Assembly: GCA_045562535.1 (NCBI GenBank)
Contig: JBJKVP010000008.1
Location: 85,855-149,854, forward strand
Direction: 5' to 3'
Source of the DNA: UBA6926 sp045562535
GTDB taxonomy: Bacteria; Chloroflexota; Dehalococcoidia; UBA6926
DNA length: 64,000 nucleotides
Below the pieces are notes generated by a model. That model was not told the origin of the DNA. It saw only the letters and a program-made list of their open reading frames with translations, and made no database searches. The position numbers and the translations under genes were made by a program. Below are positions 1 to 6,976 of the stretch, piece after piece; positions within the stretch are counted from its first letter, which is position 1; the number at the start of each line of letters is the position of its first letter.

Positions 1-189
1 GCTTTGGCAGACACTGTACCAAGTAGAGATTTAAGCGACGAGTATATAATACCAAGTATTTTTAACAACAAGGTTGCGTCTAACGTAGCAAAAGCGGTTT
101 CTGATGTAGCGCTAAAAACGGGTGTTGCTAGGCGATCAAGAAGTCACAGTGGAGAGCACTTTCCTAACCTATCAAGAATCAAAATATAA
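1..189 (+). CDS. NAD(P)-dependent malic enzyme, C-terminal end (partial)
   Basis: The reading frame is open from the first base of the window and stops at 187-189, so only the last 62 residues of a longer protein are present. The segment containing DEYIIPSIFN, followed by an alanine/valine-rich helix and TGVARRSR, matches the C-terminal end of bacterial malic enzymes, which usually read 'edYIIPSvf...vA.aVA.aA...GVAr'. Malic enzyme decarboxylates malate to pyruvate with NAD(P)+ in the cytoplasm. That would connect to the malate dehydrogenase and carboxyltransferase genes later in the window. The catalytic Tyr/Lys and the Rossmann domain lie outside the window, so cofactor preference cannot be judged. 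The family call rests on a short tail. Confidence 0.65.
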   Translation, partial: ALADTVPSRDLSDEYIIPSIFNNKVASNVAKAVSDVALKTGVARRSRSHSGEHFPNLSRIKI

Positions 190-209
190 GGTTTGATTTC
201 CAGCTACAT

Positions 210-464
210 TTAAATCCCAAGTGCATCTTTAAGTTCTATATTTGACGGCTCGGCCAATACTTTACCATTAGGTAATACAATTGTGGGTACTATCTGTAAA
301 CCTTTATTAAGATGCCTCACAATATCCGCTGAATCAGGATTATCTTCAATATTTATCCACGAATATTCAACACCATTATCGCTAAGAAATCTTTTTGACC
401 TCACACAATCCGGACACCACGAAGTGCCATACACCATAAGTTTTTTATTAGTATCCAATTTCAA
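210..464 (-). CDS. Glutaredoxin-family thiol-disulfide protein (CPDC)
   Basis: This is an 84-residue thioredoxin-fold protein of the small glutaredoxin/NrdH/mycoredoxin size class. The redox motif CPDC is at residues 17-20, after a first beta strand ending GTSW. A cis-proline sits in IVPTIV at about residue 60, followed by a turn PNGK as in glutaredoxins. It probably reduces protein disulfides or mixed thiols in the cytoplasm. CPDC differs from classical CPYC, so the electron donor (thioredoxin reductase, glutathione or another low-molecular-weight thiol) is open. The start is TTG at 464 or TTG at 458; a GGGAG ribosome-binding site lies 3-9 bases upstream. It is convergent with the malic enzyme tail and sits downstream of the ornithine-cyclodeaminase-like gene on the same strand. 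Confidence 0.8.
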   Translation of the reverse strand: MKLDTNKKLMVYGTSWCPDCVRSKRFLSDNGVEYSWINIEDNPDSADIVRHLNKGLQIVPTIVLPNGKVLAEPSNIELKDALGI

Positions 465-501
465 ATCTCCCGTTTACTATTGGTTTCTGTAACTATCACT
501 G

Positions 502-1446
502 TTAGAAGGGAAGTTTTGTTCCCCTACCCTCTGTTAACGCTCTATCCAAAATAAGTTTTGCTAATGAAATATCCCAAAGCCCAATACCTTGTGATTCAAA
601 TAAAGTATTAACCGTTTTACCTTTTCTAGCATTGGGTTCATCAACTATGTCACATAGCTCAATCATGTTGTTGGGATTAATTATTCCTTTCTCCCATGCA
701 GCAACGAGATCCCCACATTCTTTCTGTGCCTGCTCGCGGTCATCTACAACAAGGATATTGCTCCTCTGGACTACTTCAATATCAATCTCAGACTTGTGTA
801 TCGCATTAGACCCTATAGCGTTAACATGACTTCCTGAGTCCAGCCAAGCACCTTGCAGTACGGGGAGCTCTGAGCGGGTCGCAGTTGTTACTATATCGCA
901 AGCCCCTACTTGCTCTACCGAATCTCCCTCTTCTATAGAAGTATCTGGAAATAAATCACTCAATTTTAATATGAATTTTTCCCTCTTATTTGCATCGCGA
1001 CTGGCAACTAAAACTCTGTCAATATCGAATTGCTCGCAGATTGCCTGAACTTGCGTATAAGCTTGAAACCCTGCTCCAAAAATACCCATCGTCGACGATT
1101 TTGGATCCGCCATATACTTGGATGCTACGGCACTCGCAGCTCCAGTTCTGAGCGCTCCCAAAAAACCAGCCTCTATAACGGCAGCCATCTTTTTGCTCTC
1201 AGTATCGTAAATTACAACGTGAACAGATCCTCCAGTGTAATAAGCAGATTTAAAACCAATAATATGTTGATCATCATCACCTGCTATAAGTAGGTGGATA
1301 CCATCATTTGGTGTTAGAACCCTGTGCCTAGGCTCATTTACAGCAGTTTCATATTTTTGGCTAATGAGACCTTGTTCAACTACCTGTATCGCATCTGACA
1401 TGGAAACAAGATTTTTTACTTCGGCTTCTGGTATATAAATAGTCAA
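502..1446 (-). CDS. Ornithine cyclodeaminase / mu-crystallin family protein
   Basis: The 314-residue product has the length and layout of the ornithine cyclodeaminase/mu-crystallin family. An N-terminal dimerisation and substrate domain ends in LRTGAASAVASKYM (about 98-111). It is followed by a Rossmann NAD(P) domain opening with GIFGAGFQA (about 121-129), and an Asp/Arg segment (VASRDANKR) binds the nucleotide. Members include ornithine cyclodeaminase, alanine dehydrogenase, ketimine reductases and tauropine-type enzymes, so the substrate is not fixed by sequence alone. The start is TTG at 1446, supported by AAGGAG five bases upstream. The gene is divergent from the AAA+ ATPase gene at 1590 across a gap of about 140 bases that should hold both promoters. 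Confidence 0.8.
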   Translation of the reverse strand: MTIYIPEAEVKNLVSMSDAIQVVEQGLISQKYETAVNEPRHRVLTPNDGIHLLIAGDDDQHIIGFKSAYYTGGSVHVVIYDTESKKMAAVIEAGFLGALRTGAASAVASKYMADPKSSTMGIFGAGFQAYTQVQAICEQFDIDRVLVASRDANKREKFILKLSDLFPDTSIEEGDSVEQVGACDIVTTATRSELPVLQGAWLDSGSHVNAIGSNAIHKSEIDIEVVQRSNILVVDDREQAQKECGDLVAAWEKGIINPNNMIELCDIVDEPNARKGKTVNTLFESQGIGLWDISLAKLILDRALTEGRGTKLPF

Positions 1447-1589
1447 TTTAACTCCTTAAGTGCATTTGCAATCTTATACATGATTATCAACTCTAGCAAG
1501 AAAATAAATTGACACTGCTAATCTTGGCTAAGAGAATGGTTGTTACAACATCCAATTTAACACTGAATATGATTAAGAGGTTAGAAAAT

Positions 1590-2984
1590 ATGCGCAAAGC
1601 TAAAACCATCTCAGATCTCAAAACCCAAGGTTACAAATCCATTAGCGTCAAAGAAGAGATGCGTAATAATCTAATAGCAAAAATAAGGAATAAAGAGCCC
1701 CTTTTTGCAGGGATTATTGGTTATGAAGAAACAGTGATCCCTCAAATTCAAAACGCCGTATTATCAGGACAAGATATAGTCCTGCTAGGAGAACGAGGTC
1801 AAGCAAAGAGTAGGCTCATTCGTGCACTAATAGAATTGTTAGACGAAGAAATACCTTTTATTAAGGGATGTGAAATAAATGATGACCCCTTTAACCCAAC
1901 TTGTTCATCATGCAAGGATTTGGTAAAGAAACATAAGGGGTTAACCCCAATAGAATGGATGAACAGACAAGAGAGGTATGGAGAAAAACTAGCGACTCCA
2001 GATATAACCGTAGCTGATTTAATTGGTGAGGTGGACCCAATAAAAGTTGCAGAAGGACGCTACCTTTCTGATGATTACACCATACACTATGGTCTAATAC
2101 CTAGATCTAACCGAGGTATTTTTTGCATTAATGAATTACCCGACCTTTCTGAGAGAATTCAAGTAGGTATGTTTAATATTCTGGAAGAGAGAGACGTTCA
2201 AATTAAGGGCTATAAAGTAAATCTACCTTTAGATTTATGCCTAATTGCTAGTGCAAACCCAGAAGATTATACAAATAGAGGGAGAATTATAACCCCTCTT
2301 AAGGACAGATTCGGGGCACAAATAAAAACTCACTACCCACAAACAATCGAGCATGAGATTCAAGTAATGGAACAAGAAGTTCCAAAGATGAAAGGCACAG
2401 GAATAAATATAAACATTCCAATGTACATCAAAGAGATAATCGCAGAATTCACGCATCTCGCCCGAAAAAGTGGAGATATTAACCAGCGTTCAGGGGTAAG
2501 CGTACGCGTTTCGATCGGCAATTACCAAACTATTATAGCTAATTCTGTTAGGAGGTCACTATTGTCCGGCGAAACAGAAGCCAGCCCTAGAATCAGTGAT
2601 ATGACCTATATGAACACCTCAACACTTGGAAAAATAGAACTAGAAAGCATAGAGGACGGCCGAGAATCAAAAATAGTAGAGGAAATAGCGAAAAGGGCAG
2701 TACTAAATACGTTCAATCATTACTTCAATTTAAATGAATTCGATGCCCTTATTGGACGATTTAATGAAGGACTAACCATAGATACAGGCGACATGATGCC
2801 TTCTAAGACGATAGCTGATTGGTTAAAAGACGTCAGTGATCTTAAGTCGGCCCAAAAGAAATTGAAGGTTGGACGCAAAATATCCGCTCAAGCATCTGCT
2901 ATTGAGTTCATATTAGAAGGGTTACACCTCTCTCGGCGCATTAACAAAGATTTCAGTTCTAACACAGTGAGGTATAGAGGATAA
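1590..2984 (+). CDS. ChlI/BchI-like AAA+ ATPase (magnesium-chelatase-type, function unknown)
   Basis: An AAA+ ATPase of the Mg-chelatase I-subunit/MoxR superfamily, about 464 residues. A Walker A-like loop GERGQAKSR follows a DIVLL strand, Walker B is IFCINELPDL, and a sensor-like ASANPEDYTNRGR precedes PLKDRFG, as in ChlI. A three-cysteine segment (GCEIN...CSSC) inserted after Walker A may bind metal. Genes of this type are normally paired with a von Willebrand A-domain partner; none lies next to it here. The frame is open to TTG at 1509, but AGAGG nine bases before ATG 1590 favours that start (ATG 1569 is the other candidate). No chlorophyll or B12 chelatase genes are nearby, so a metal-chelatase role is not supported. 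Confidence 0.72.
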   Translation: MRKAKTISDLKTQGYKSISVKEEMRNNLIAKIRNKEPLFAGIIGYEETVIPQIQNAVLSGQDIVLLGERGQAKSRLIRALIELLDEEIPFIKGCEINDDPFNPTCSSCKDLVKKHKGLTPIEWMNRQERYGEKLATPDITVADLIGEVDPIKVAEGRYLSDDYTIHYGLIPRSNRGIFCINELPDLSERIQVGMFNILEERDVQIKGYKVNLPLDLCLIASANPEDYTNRGRIITPLKDRFGAQIKTHYPQTIEHEIQVMEQEVPKMKGTGININIPMYIKEIIAEFTHLARKSGDINQRSGVSVRVSIGNYQTIIANSVRRSLLSGETEASPRISDMTYMNTSTLGKIELESIEDGRESKIVEEIAKRAVLNTFNHYFNLNEFDALIGRFNEGLTIDTGDMMPSKTIADWLKDVSDLKSAQKKLKVGRKISAQASAIEFILEGLHLSRRINKDFSSNTVRYRG

Positions 2985-3000
2985 ATCCTAGGTAATACAT

Positions 3001-3306
3001 CTACTTAAACTTTATTGGGGTTAATATACTACTCTGAATGCGCTGAACGGTAGGTCCATTTTCCTCAATCGATTCTAACCACAAAGGATCCTCATAAAAA
3101 GATTGCCAACTAGCAGCTCTTTGCTCCCATGTATTCCAAGAAAGTATGTATATTATTCTGTGCGGAGTCCCTACCTCTTCAATCCAGTAACCAATAGGGC
3201 TAAAGCCATATTTATCAAAGAGGTTCATATTGGTTTCTGTAAACCTCTTAATAAGCACAGGAAGTCGTGCTGGTTCAGCCTCATAAATACGCATTTCGTG
3301 AAACAT
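3001..3306 (-). CDS. NIPSNAP family protein
   Basis: A roughly 100-residue protein beginning with the signature of the NIPSNAP family: FHEMRIYEAEPARLP, then a WIEEVG strand and HRIIYILSW. These belong to the dimeric alpha/beta barrel (ferredoxin-like) fold. The family is common in bacteria that degrade organic acids, but its biochemical role is unknown; some members sit beside monooxygenases or dehydrogenases. A GTG at 3312 is in frame, but AGAGG lies five bases before ATG 3306, which I prefer. The start region overlaps the TGA stop of the upstream MFS gene, so the pair is probably translationally coupled, and together with the SDR gene they form a three-gene operon. Confidence 0.8.
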   Translation of the reverse strand: MFHEMRIYEAEPARLPVLIKRFTETNMNLFDKYGFSPIGYWIEEVGTPHRIIYILSWNTWEQRAASWQSFYEDPLWLESIEENGPTVQRIQSSILTPIKFK

Positions 3307-3308
3307 GC

Positions 3309-4487
3309 TCACCTCTTAGTTTTCGTCAATCGTTGACTCCTAAAGTCTATTGAGAATATTACAAGAGTCAACAATAGTAATACCGCTAACAACAAAAAAG
3401 ATAGTTCAAAAGTAAAATACTGGGATATACCACCGACCAGACCTCCCCCTAAAGCGGTACCAATTGAAAAAGACGCAGACATTATAGACATTGTCTGACC
3501 TTCCGTGTTATCAGCTGAATAATCAGACGCCAAGGCCAGTAATGTTGGAAAAGCAGAGCCCCAACCTATGCCAAACATAACAGCCGTTAACCAAAGAGCA
3601 GGTAGAGAATAAGAAAATGCCAAAATTACCATAGCAATCGAACATAAGATTATGCACGGGATTATTATTAATTCGCGCCCGTATCTATCGGAAAATCTAC
3701 CAACAAATAGTCTCGAAATAAACACGGTGAACCCGTAAACAGTGAAAAAAGAGTAGTACTCTGATATAGATCTTTCCTCTGAGATTAGAGGTATGAAAGT
3801 AAGACACCCGAAGAAAGCTATTACCATAATAAGCAATGTTAATGGAGGTACCCAAGATGCAAGTTTTAACGAATGCTTGAATCCTGTGATTGAAAGACGT
3901 CGATTAAGATCTTCCTGCATATTATCAGTTAATCTTAAGGGAGCATCTAGTAACTGAATTATGGCAAATCCAATTAGTATTAATAAAACACAAAATCCTG
4001 CAACTCCTGTAAATCCGTAGTTATTGAGAATAAACAATCCTATTGGCGGCATCAGAGCAGTTCCGAGATTATGTGAAGTGGTAAAAATCGATATACCTTC
4101 TCCTCTACGGTGATAAGGCAATAGGTCCAAAATTCTTGACCTTGTTGCCGCACCAGTAGTCGCTGTTCCTAGTCTCCGAAAAAAATCGACCATAACAAAC
4201 AACGCGGTTAACTTAATAAATGGTAGGAACAATAGAGAACCTAGGTTAAGTGTTAAACCTATAGTTATCATTCTTTTATCATGCCAGTTATCAATTAAAT
4301 ATCCGGATATAGGAGTAAATATAGCTGCAATAGGAGCAGCGACACCCATTACCAATCCGACGGTACCTAATGTTCCATCAATTTGCATAATATGAACTGG
4401 CAATGTGGAAAGGAGTAAATAATAGATCCCGAATAAAATAAATTCAATTACAAATAAATACACATACTGGCGCGAAAACAAGTTCAA
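3309..4487 (-). CDS. Major facilitator superfamily transporter (12 TM)
   Basis: A 392-residue, strongly hydrophobic protein with about 12 membrane segments. The MFS A-type loop between helices 2 and 3 is visible as GYLIDNWHDKRM, and its counterpart between helices 8 and 9 as GRFSDRYGRE, giving the usual 6+6 pseudo-repeat. It would move a small organic solute across the inner membrane by proton-coupled transport; the substrate is not evident. The TTG start at 4487 overlaps the SDR stop (TTGA), and its own stop overlaps the start region of the NIPSNAP gene. The three genes are therefore co-transcribed, suggesting uptake or export of the SDR enzyme's substrate. Confidence 0.85.
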   Translation of the reverse strand: MNLFSRQYVYLFVIEFILFGIYYLLLSTLPVHIMQIDGTLGTVGLVMGVAAPIAAIFTPISGYLIDNWHDKRMITIGLTLNLGSLLFLPFIKLTALFVMVDFFRRLGTATTGAATRSRILDLLPYHRRGEGISIFTTSHNLGTALMPPIGLFILNNYGFTGVAGFCVLLILIGFAIIQLLDAPLRLTDNMQEDLNRRLSITGFKHSLKLASWVPPLTLLIMVIAFFGCLTFIPLISEERSISEYYSFFTVYGFTVFISRLFVGRFSDRYGRELIIIPCIILCSIAMVILAFSYSLPALWLTAVMFGIGWGSAFPTLLALASDYSADNTEGQTMSIMSASFSIGTALGGGLVGGISQYFTFELSFLLLAVLLLLTLVIFSIDFRSQRLTKTKR

Positions 4488-5218
4488 TTGTTACCGTAAC
4501 TATCTTTATGCAGTATTTGACCACTAATATTCTCGTCAGCCGTCAAAGACATTAGTTTCAACGCGGGTTCTATTACAGATTCTATTTCATCGCCACCTTC
4601 ATAGAACCCATTCATTTCAGTTTTTACCAGTCCAGGTCCTAAAGCGTTGACTACGATGTTTAAATTTTTTACCTCTCGTGCAAGGTTTTGTGTAAACCTG
4701 TTTAGCGCTGCTTTGGATGTACTGTAGGCTACATGACCTCGGTCATACCGATCAGCACTACCTGAGGTTATGTTGAGTATGGCTCCCCTACCCTTTTTTA
4801 TCATCATAGGAATCGCTAGTTTACTCATTAGCATAGGAGCAGTTAGGTTTATAGCCAGACCTTTTAACCAATCATCTACAGTAATATCTTGAATGGATCC
4901 TTCGGTATATACCCCTGCATTATTCACTAAAATATCTATTGACCCTAGCTCATCATTTATACGAGTAAATAAATCAAATATCGCCTTTGGGTCACTAAGG
5001 TCACAAGGAAACGCAACTGCTTTTTCACCTTTTGAGAGAATTGACGCGACTGTCTCTTGTAGACTCCCACGGTTACCATCTTTTTCCAGCGTACGACCAA
5101 CACATATGATTGTTGCCCCTTTAGAAGCTGCAGCAACCGCGATCCCCCTACCAATACCTCTACTAGCTCCCGAGATAAGAGCAATTTTACCGTTAAGATC
5201 TCTACCTGGTTCACCCAT
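4484..5218 (-). CDS. Short-chain dehydrogenase/reductase (SDR) family oxidoreductase
   Basis: A classical SDR of about 244 residues. The glycine-rich dinucleotide motif is SGASRGIG (residues 16-23), NNAG follows the fourth strand, and the catalytic Ser-Tyr-Lys set is seen as ITSGS ... YSTSK. After the active site GPGLVKTEM matches the usual PG.v.T.M element. It would reduce a carbonyl or oxidise an alcohol with NAD(P)H in the cytoplasm. The Arg-rich segment after strand 2 (VGRTLEKDG) leans towards NADPH but does not prove it. The start chosen is ATG 5218, with AGGAGG 11 bases upstream; a TTG at 5227 is too close to that site. It is the first gene of the operon with the MFS and NIPSNAP genes. 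Confidence 0.87.
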   Translation of the reverse strand: MGEPGRDLNGKIALISGASRGIGRGIAVAAASKGATIICVGRTLEKDGNRGSLQETVASILSKGEKAVAFPCDLSDPKAIFDLFTRINDELGSIDILVNNAGVYTEGSIQDITVDDWLKGLAINLTAPMLMSKLAIPMMIKKGRGAILNITSGSADRYDRGHVAYSTSKAALNRFTQNLAREVKNLNIVVNALGPGLVKTEMNGFYEGGDEIESVIEPALKLMSLTADENISGQILHKDSYGNN

Positions 5219-5284
5219 GACGATCAAACCTCCTGCTAATTAAATTCCAATGCGCGAAAAGTCCACGAGCATCCACAATACTTT

Positions 5285-6337
5285 CTAGATTAAACGAGAT
5301 TGCCCATGATCAGTCTGCGATCTAAGGTCAGAATCATTCTCGTCCCAAGGTACATTTAGATGGTCAAATGCTCTTTTAGTCGCAACACGACCCCTTGCTG
5401 TACGCTGCAAAAAACCAATTTGTAAAAGGTATGGCTCATAAACTTCCATTACAGTATCTGGTTCTTCTGACATCGCAGATGCCAGAGTCTCTAAGCCCAC
5501 GGGTCCTCCGTAAAAAGTTTCAACTAGTGTCTTTAATACCATGTGGTCGGTATCATCAAGTCCTAATTCATCTACACCTAATTCCTGCAATGCTTTTTGA
5601 GCAATTTCTTCAGTTAGAACCCCGTCACCGATCACTTCTGCGTAATCACGTACTCGTCTTAAAAGCCTGTTTGCTATCCTTGGCGTATTTCTGCTTCTTC
5701 TAGCAACTTCATTTATGCCAGCTTCCTTAGCATTAATCCCTAGCACTTTAGCAGAGCGAAAAAGTATGTCGCTAATTTCTTCGTGAGAATAATAATTTAG
5801 GCGATATGTAGAGCCAAACCGATCTCTCAGAGGAGAGCTCAATAAAGCATATCGGGTAGTTGCTGCCACTAGAGTGAACGGAGGTAGTTTTAGCCTTACA
5901 CTATGTGCTCCAGGACCTTTTCCAATCATAATATCCAATACATTATCTTCCATAACTGGGTACAAGATCTCTTCAACGGCCTTCGGTAGCCTATGAAATT
6001 CATCAACGAATAGTACATCATGCGGTTGCAAATTCGATAGTATAGCTGCTAGATCGCCAGCACGCCCTATTAACGGGCCAGCTGTAATCTTTACATTGAC
6101 GCCCATCTCTGCTGCCAAAATCAAAGAAAGGGTAGTTTTTCCTAGGCCAGGTGGCCCGTTGAACAAAACGTGGTCTAGAGCCTCACTTCTCTTTTGAGCA
6201 GCCTGCATCGCTATACGTAGATTATTAACTATTCTTTCTTGGCCGACATAATCGTCGAAGGATTTTGGTCTGAGCCCACCTTCAATCGACTCTTCTTTCG
6301 ACTCAAGATCTGGATTTACTAGCCTTTCTGATGACAT
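5285..6337 (-). CDS. ruvB: Holliday junction branch migration helicase RuvB
   Basis: A 350-residue protein of usual RuvB length. The N-terminal signature LRPKSFDDYVGQE precedes Walker A GPPGLGKTT (residues 61-69). Walker B is VDEFHRLP (around 111-118), with F in place of the usual I in DEIH. AATTRYALLSSPLRDRFG is the RuvB sensor 1/arginine-finger region. The C-terminal winged helix contains GGPVGLETLASAM and ends with the FLQRTARGR element that contacts DNA. RuvB hexamers drive branch migration with RuvA and RuvC during recombinational repair. Neither ruvA nor ruvC adjoins it here. The neighbour on the other strand is yajQ, and the divergent gap of about 135 bases carries a promoter for yajQ. 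Confidence 0.97.
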   Translation of the reverse strand: MSSERLVNPDLESKEESIEGGLRPKSFDDYVGQERIVNNLRIAMQAAQKRSEALDHVLFNGPPGLGKTTLSLILAAEMGVNVKITAGPLIGRAGDLAAILSNLQPHDVLFVDEFHRLPKAVEEILYPVMEDNVLDIMIGKGPGAHSVRLKLPPFTLVAATTRYALLSSPLRDRFGSTYRLNYYSHEEISDILFRSAKVLGINAKEAGINEVARRSRNTPRIANRLLRRVRDYAEVIGDGVLTEEIAQKALQELGVDELGLDDTDHMVLKTLVETFYGGPVGLETLASAMSEEPDTVMEVYEPYLLQIGFLQRTARGRVATKRAFDHLNVPWDENDSDLRSQTDHGQSRLI

Positions 6338-6429
6338 AATAGCCTTATTGTCTCATAAGAAGTTGTGAATATCACATAGTTAGAATAGTGATACCAAAGA
6401 ATTTAGACTAACCTATGTGTATGTAGTCG

Positions 6430-6435
6430 TATAAT
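6430..6435 (+). promoter_or_regulatory. Predicted -10 element (TATAAT) for yajQ
   Basis: A perfect TATAAT stands 37 bases upstream of the preferred yajQ start at 6473. The -35 region around 6403-6412 is a poor match to TTGACA and is not called. Its position inside the longer open frame that begins at 6434 argues that translation starts at 6473, not 6434. Confidence 0.45.
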
Positions 6436-6472
6436 GAAGGTCACTTATAATACGTTACCGAAAGGGTTTACC

Positions 6473-6958
6473 ATGCCATCATTTGATATTGTATCCAAGG
6501 TGAATATGTCAGAAGTAGATAATGCCTTAAACAATGTAACTCGCGAAGTACGGCAAAGATACGACTTTAAGGACAGCATTACATCTTTAGACAGAGCAGA
6601 AACTACCATAACTGTCGTTACAGAAGATGCACTCAAATTATCATCACTTCAAGATCTACTTAAACAACAGATGAGTAAAAGAGGCGTTGATCTAAAATCG
6701 CTAGTTTTCGACCCTCCTGCAAAAGCGGGTGGAGACAATCTTAGACAAACTATTCAAGTAAAGCAGGGGGTAGATGTCGAGTTGTCTAAAAGCATCATAA
6801 AAACTATTAAAGCCCAAAAATTAAAAGTGCAAGCAAGTATTAAGGGAGATGAAATCAGAGTCACGGGCAAGAAACGCGACGAACTTCAACAAGCTATCAG
6901 CATTATCAAAAGCACTGAATCACCTATACCATTACAATACATAAATTTCCGAGACTAA
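6473..6958 (+). CDS. YajQ family nucleotide-binding protein
   Basis: About 161 residues, the normal length of the YajQ (UPF0234) family. It begins with the diagnostic MPSFDIVSKVNMSEVDNALN and contains RYDFKDS, the family's RNP-like strand motif. It ends with LQ.AI.iiK...P.P.qyiNFRD, typical for the family. YajQ proteins fold as two ferredoxin-like domains; some bind cyclic di-GMP and modulate transcription, others bind nucleotides or tRNA. Which applies here cannot be told. The frame is open upstream to 6434, but family alignment, an AAAGGG just upstream and the promoter at 6430 all support ATG 6473. It is convergent with the molybdopterin hydroxylase gene with an 18-base gap. Confidence 0.92.
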   Translation: MPSFDIVSKVNMSEVDNALNNVTREVRQRYDFKDSITSLDRAETTITVVTEDALKLSSLQDLLKQQMSKRGVDLKSLVFDPPAKAGGDNLRQTIQVKQGVDVELSKSIIKTIKAQKLKVQASIKGDEIRVTGKKRDELQQAISIIKSTESPIPLQYINFRD

Positions 6959-6976
6959 ATTAAGTTTTAAGTAAAC

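Noticed and set aside
6434..6472. Longer N-terminus for YajQ starting at ATG 6434
   Set aside because: The start overlaps the predicted -10 element, and family homology begins at 6473.
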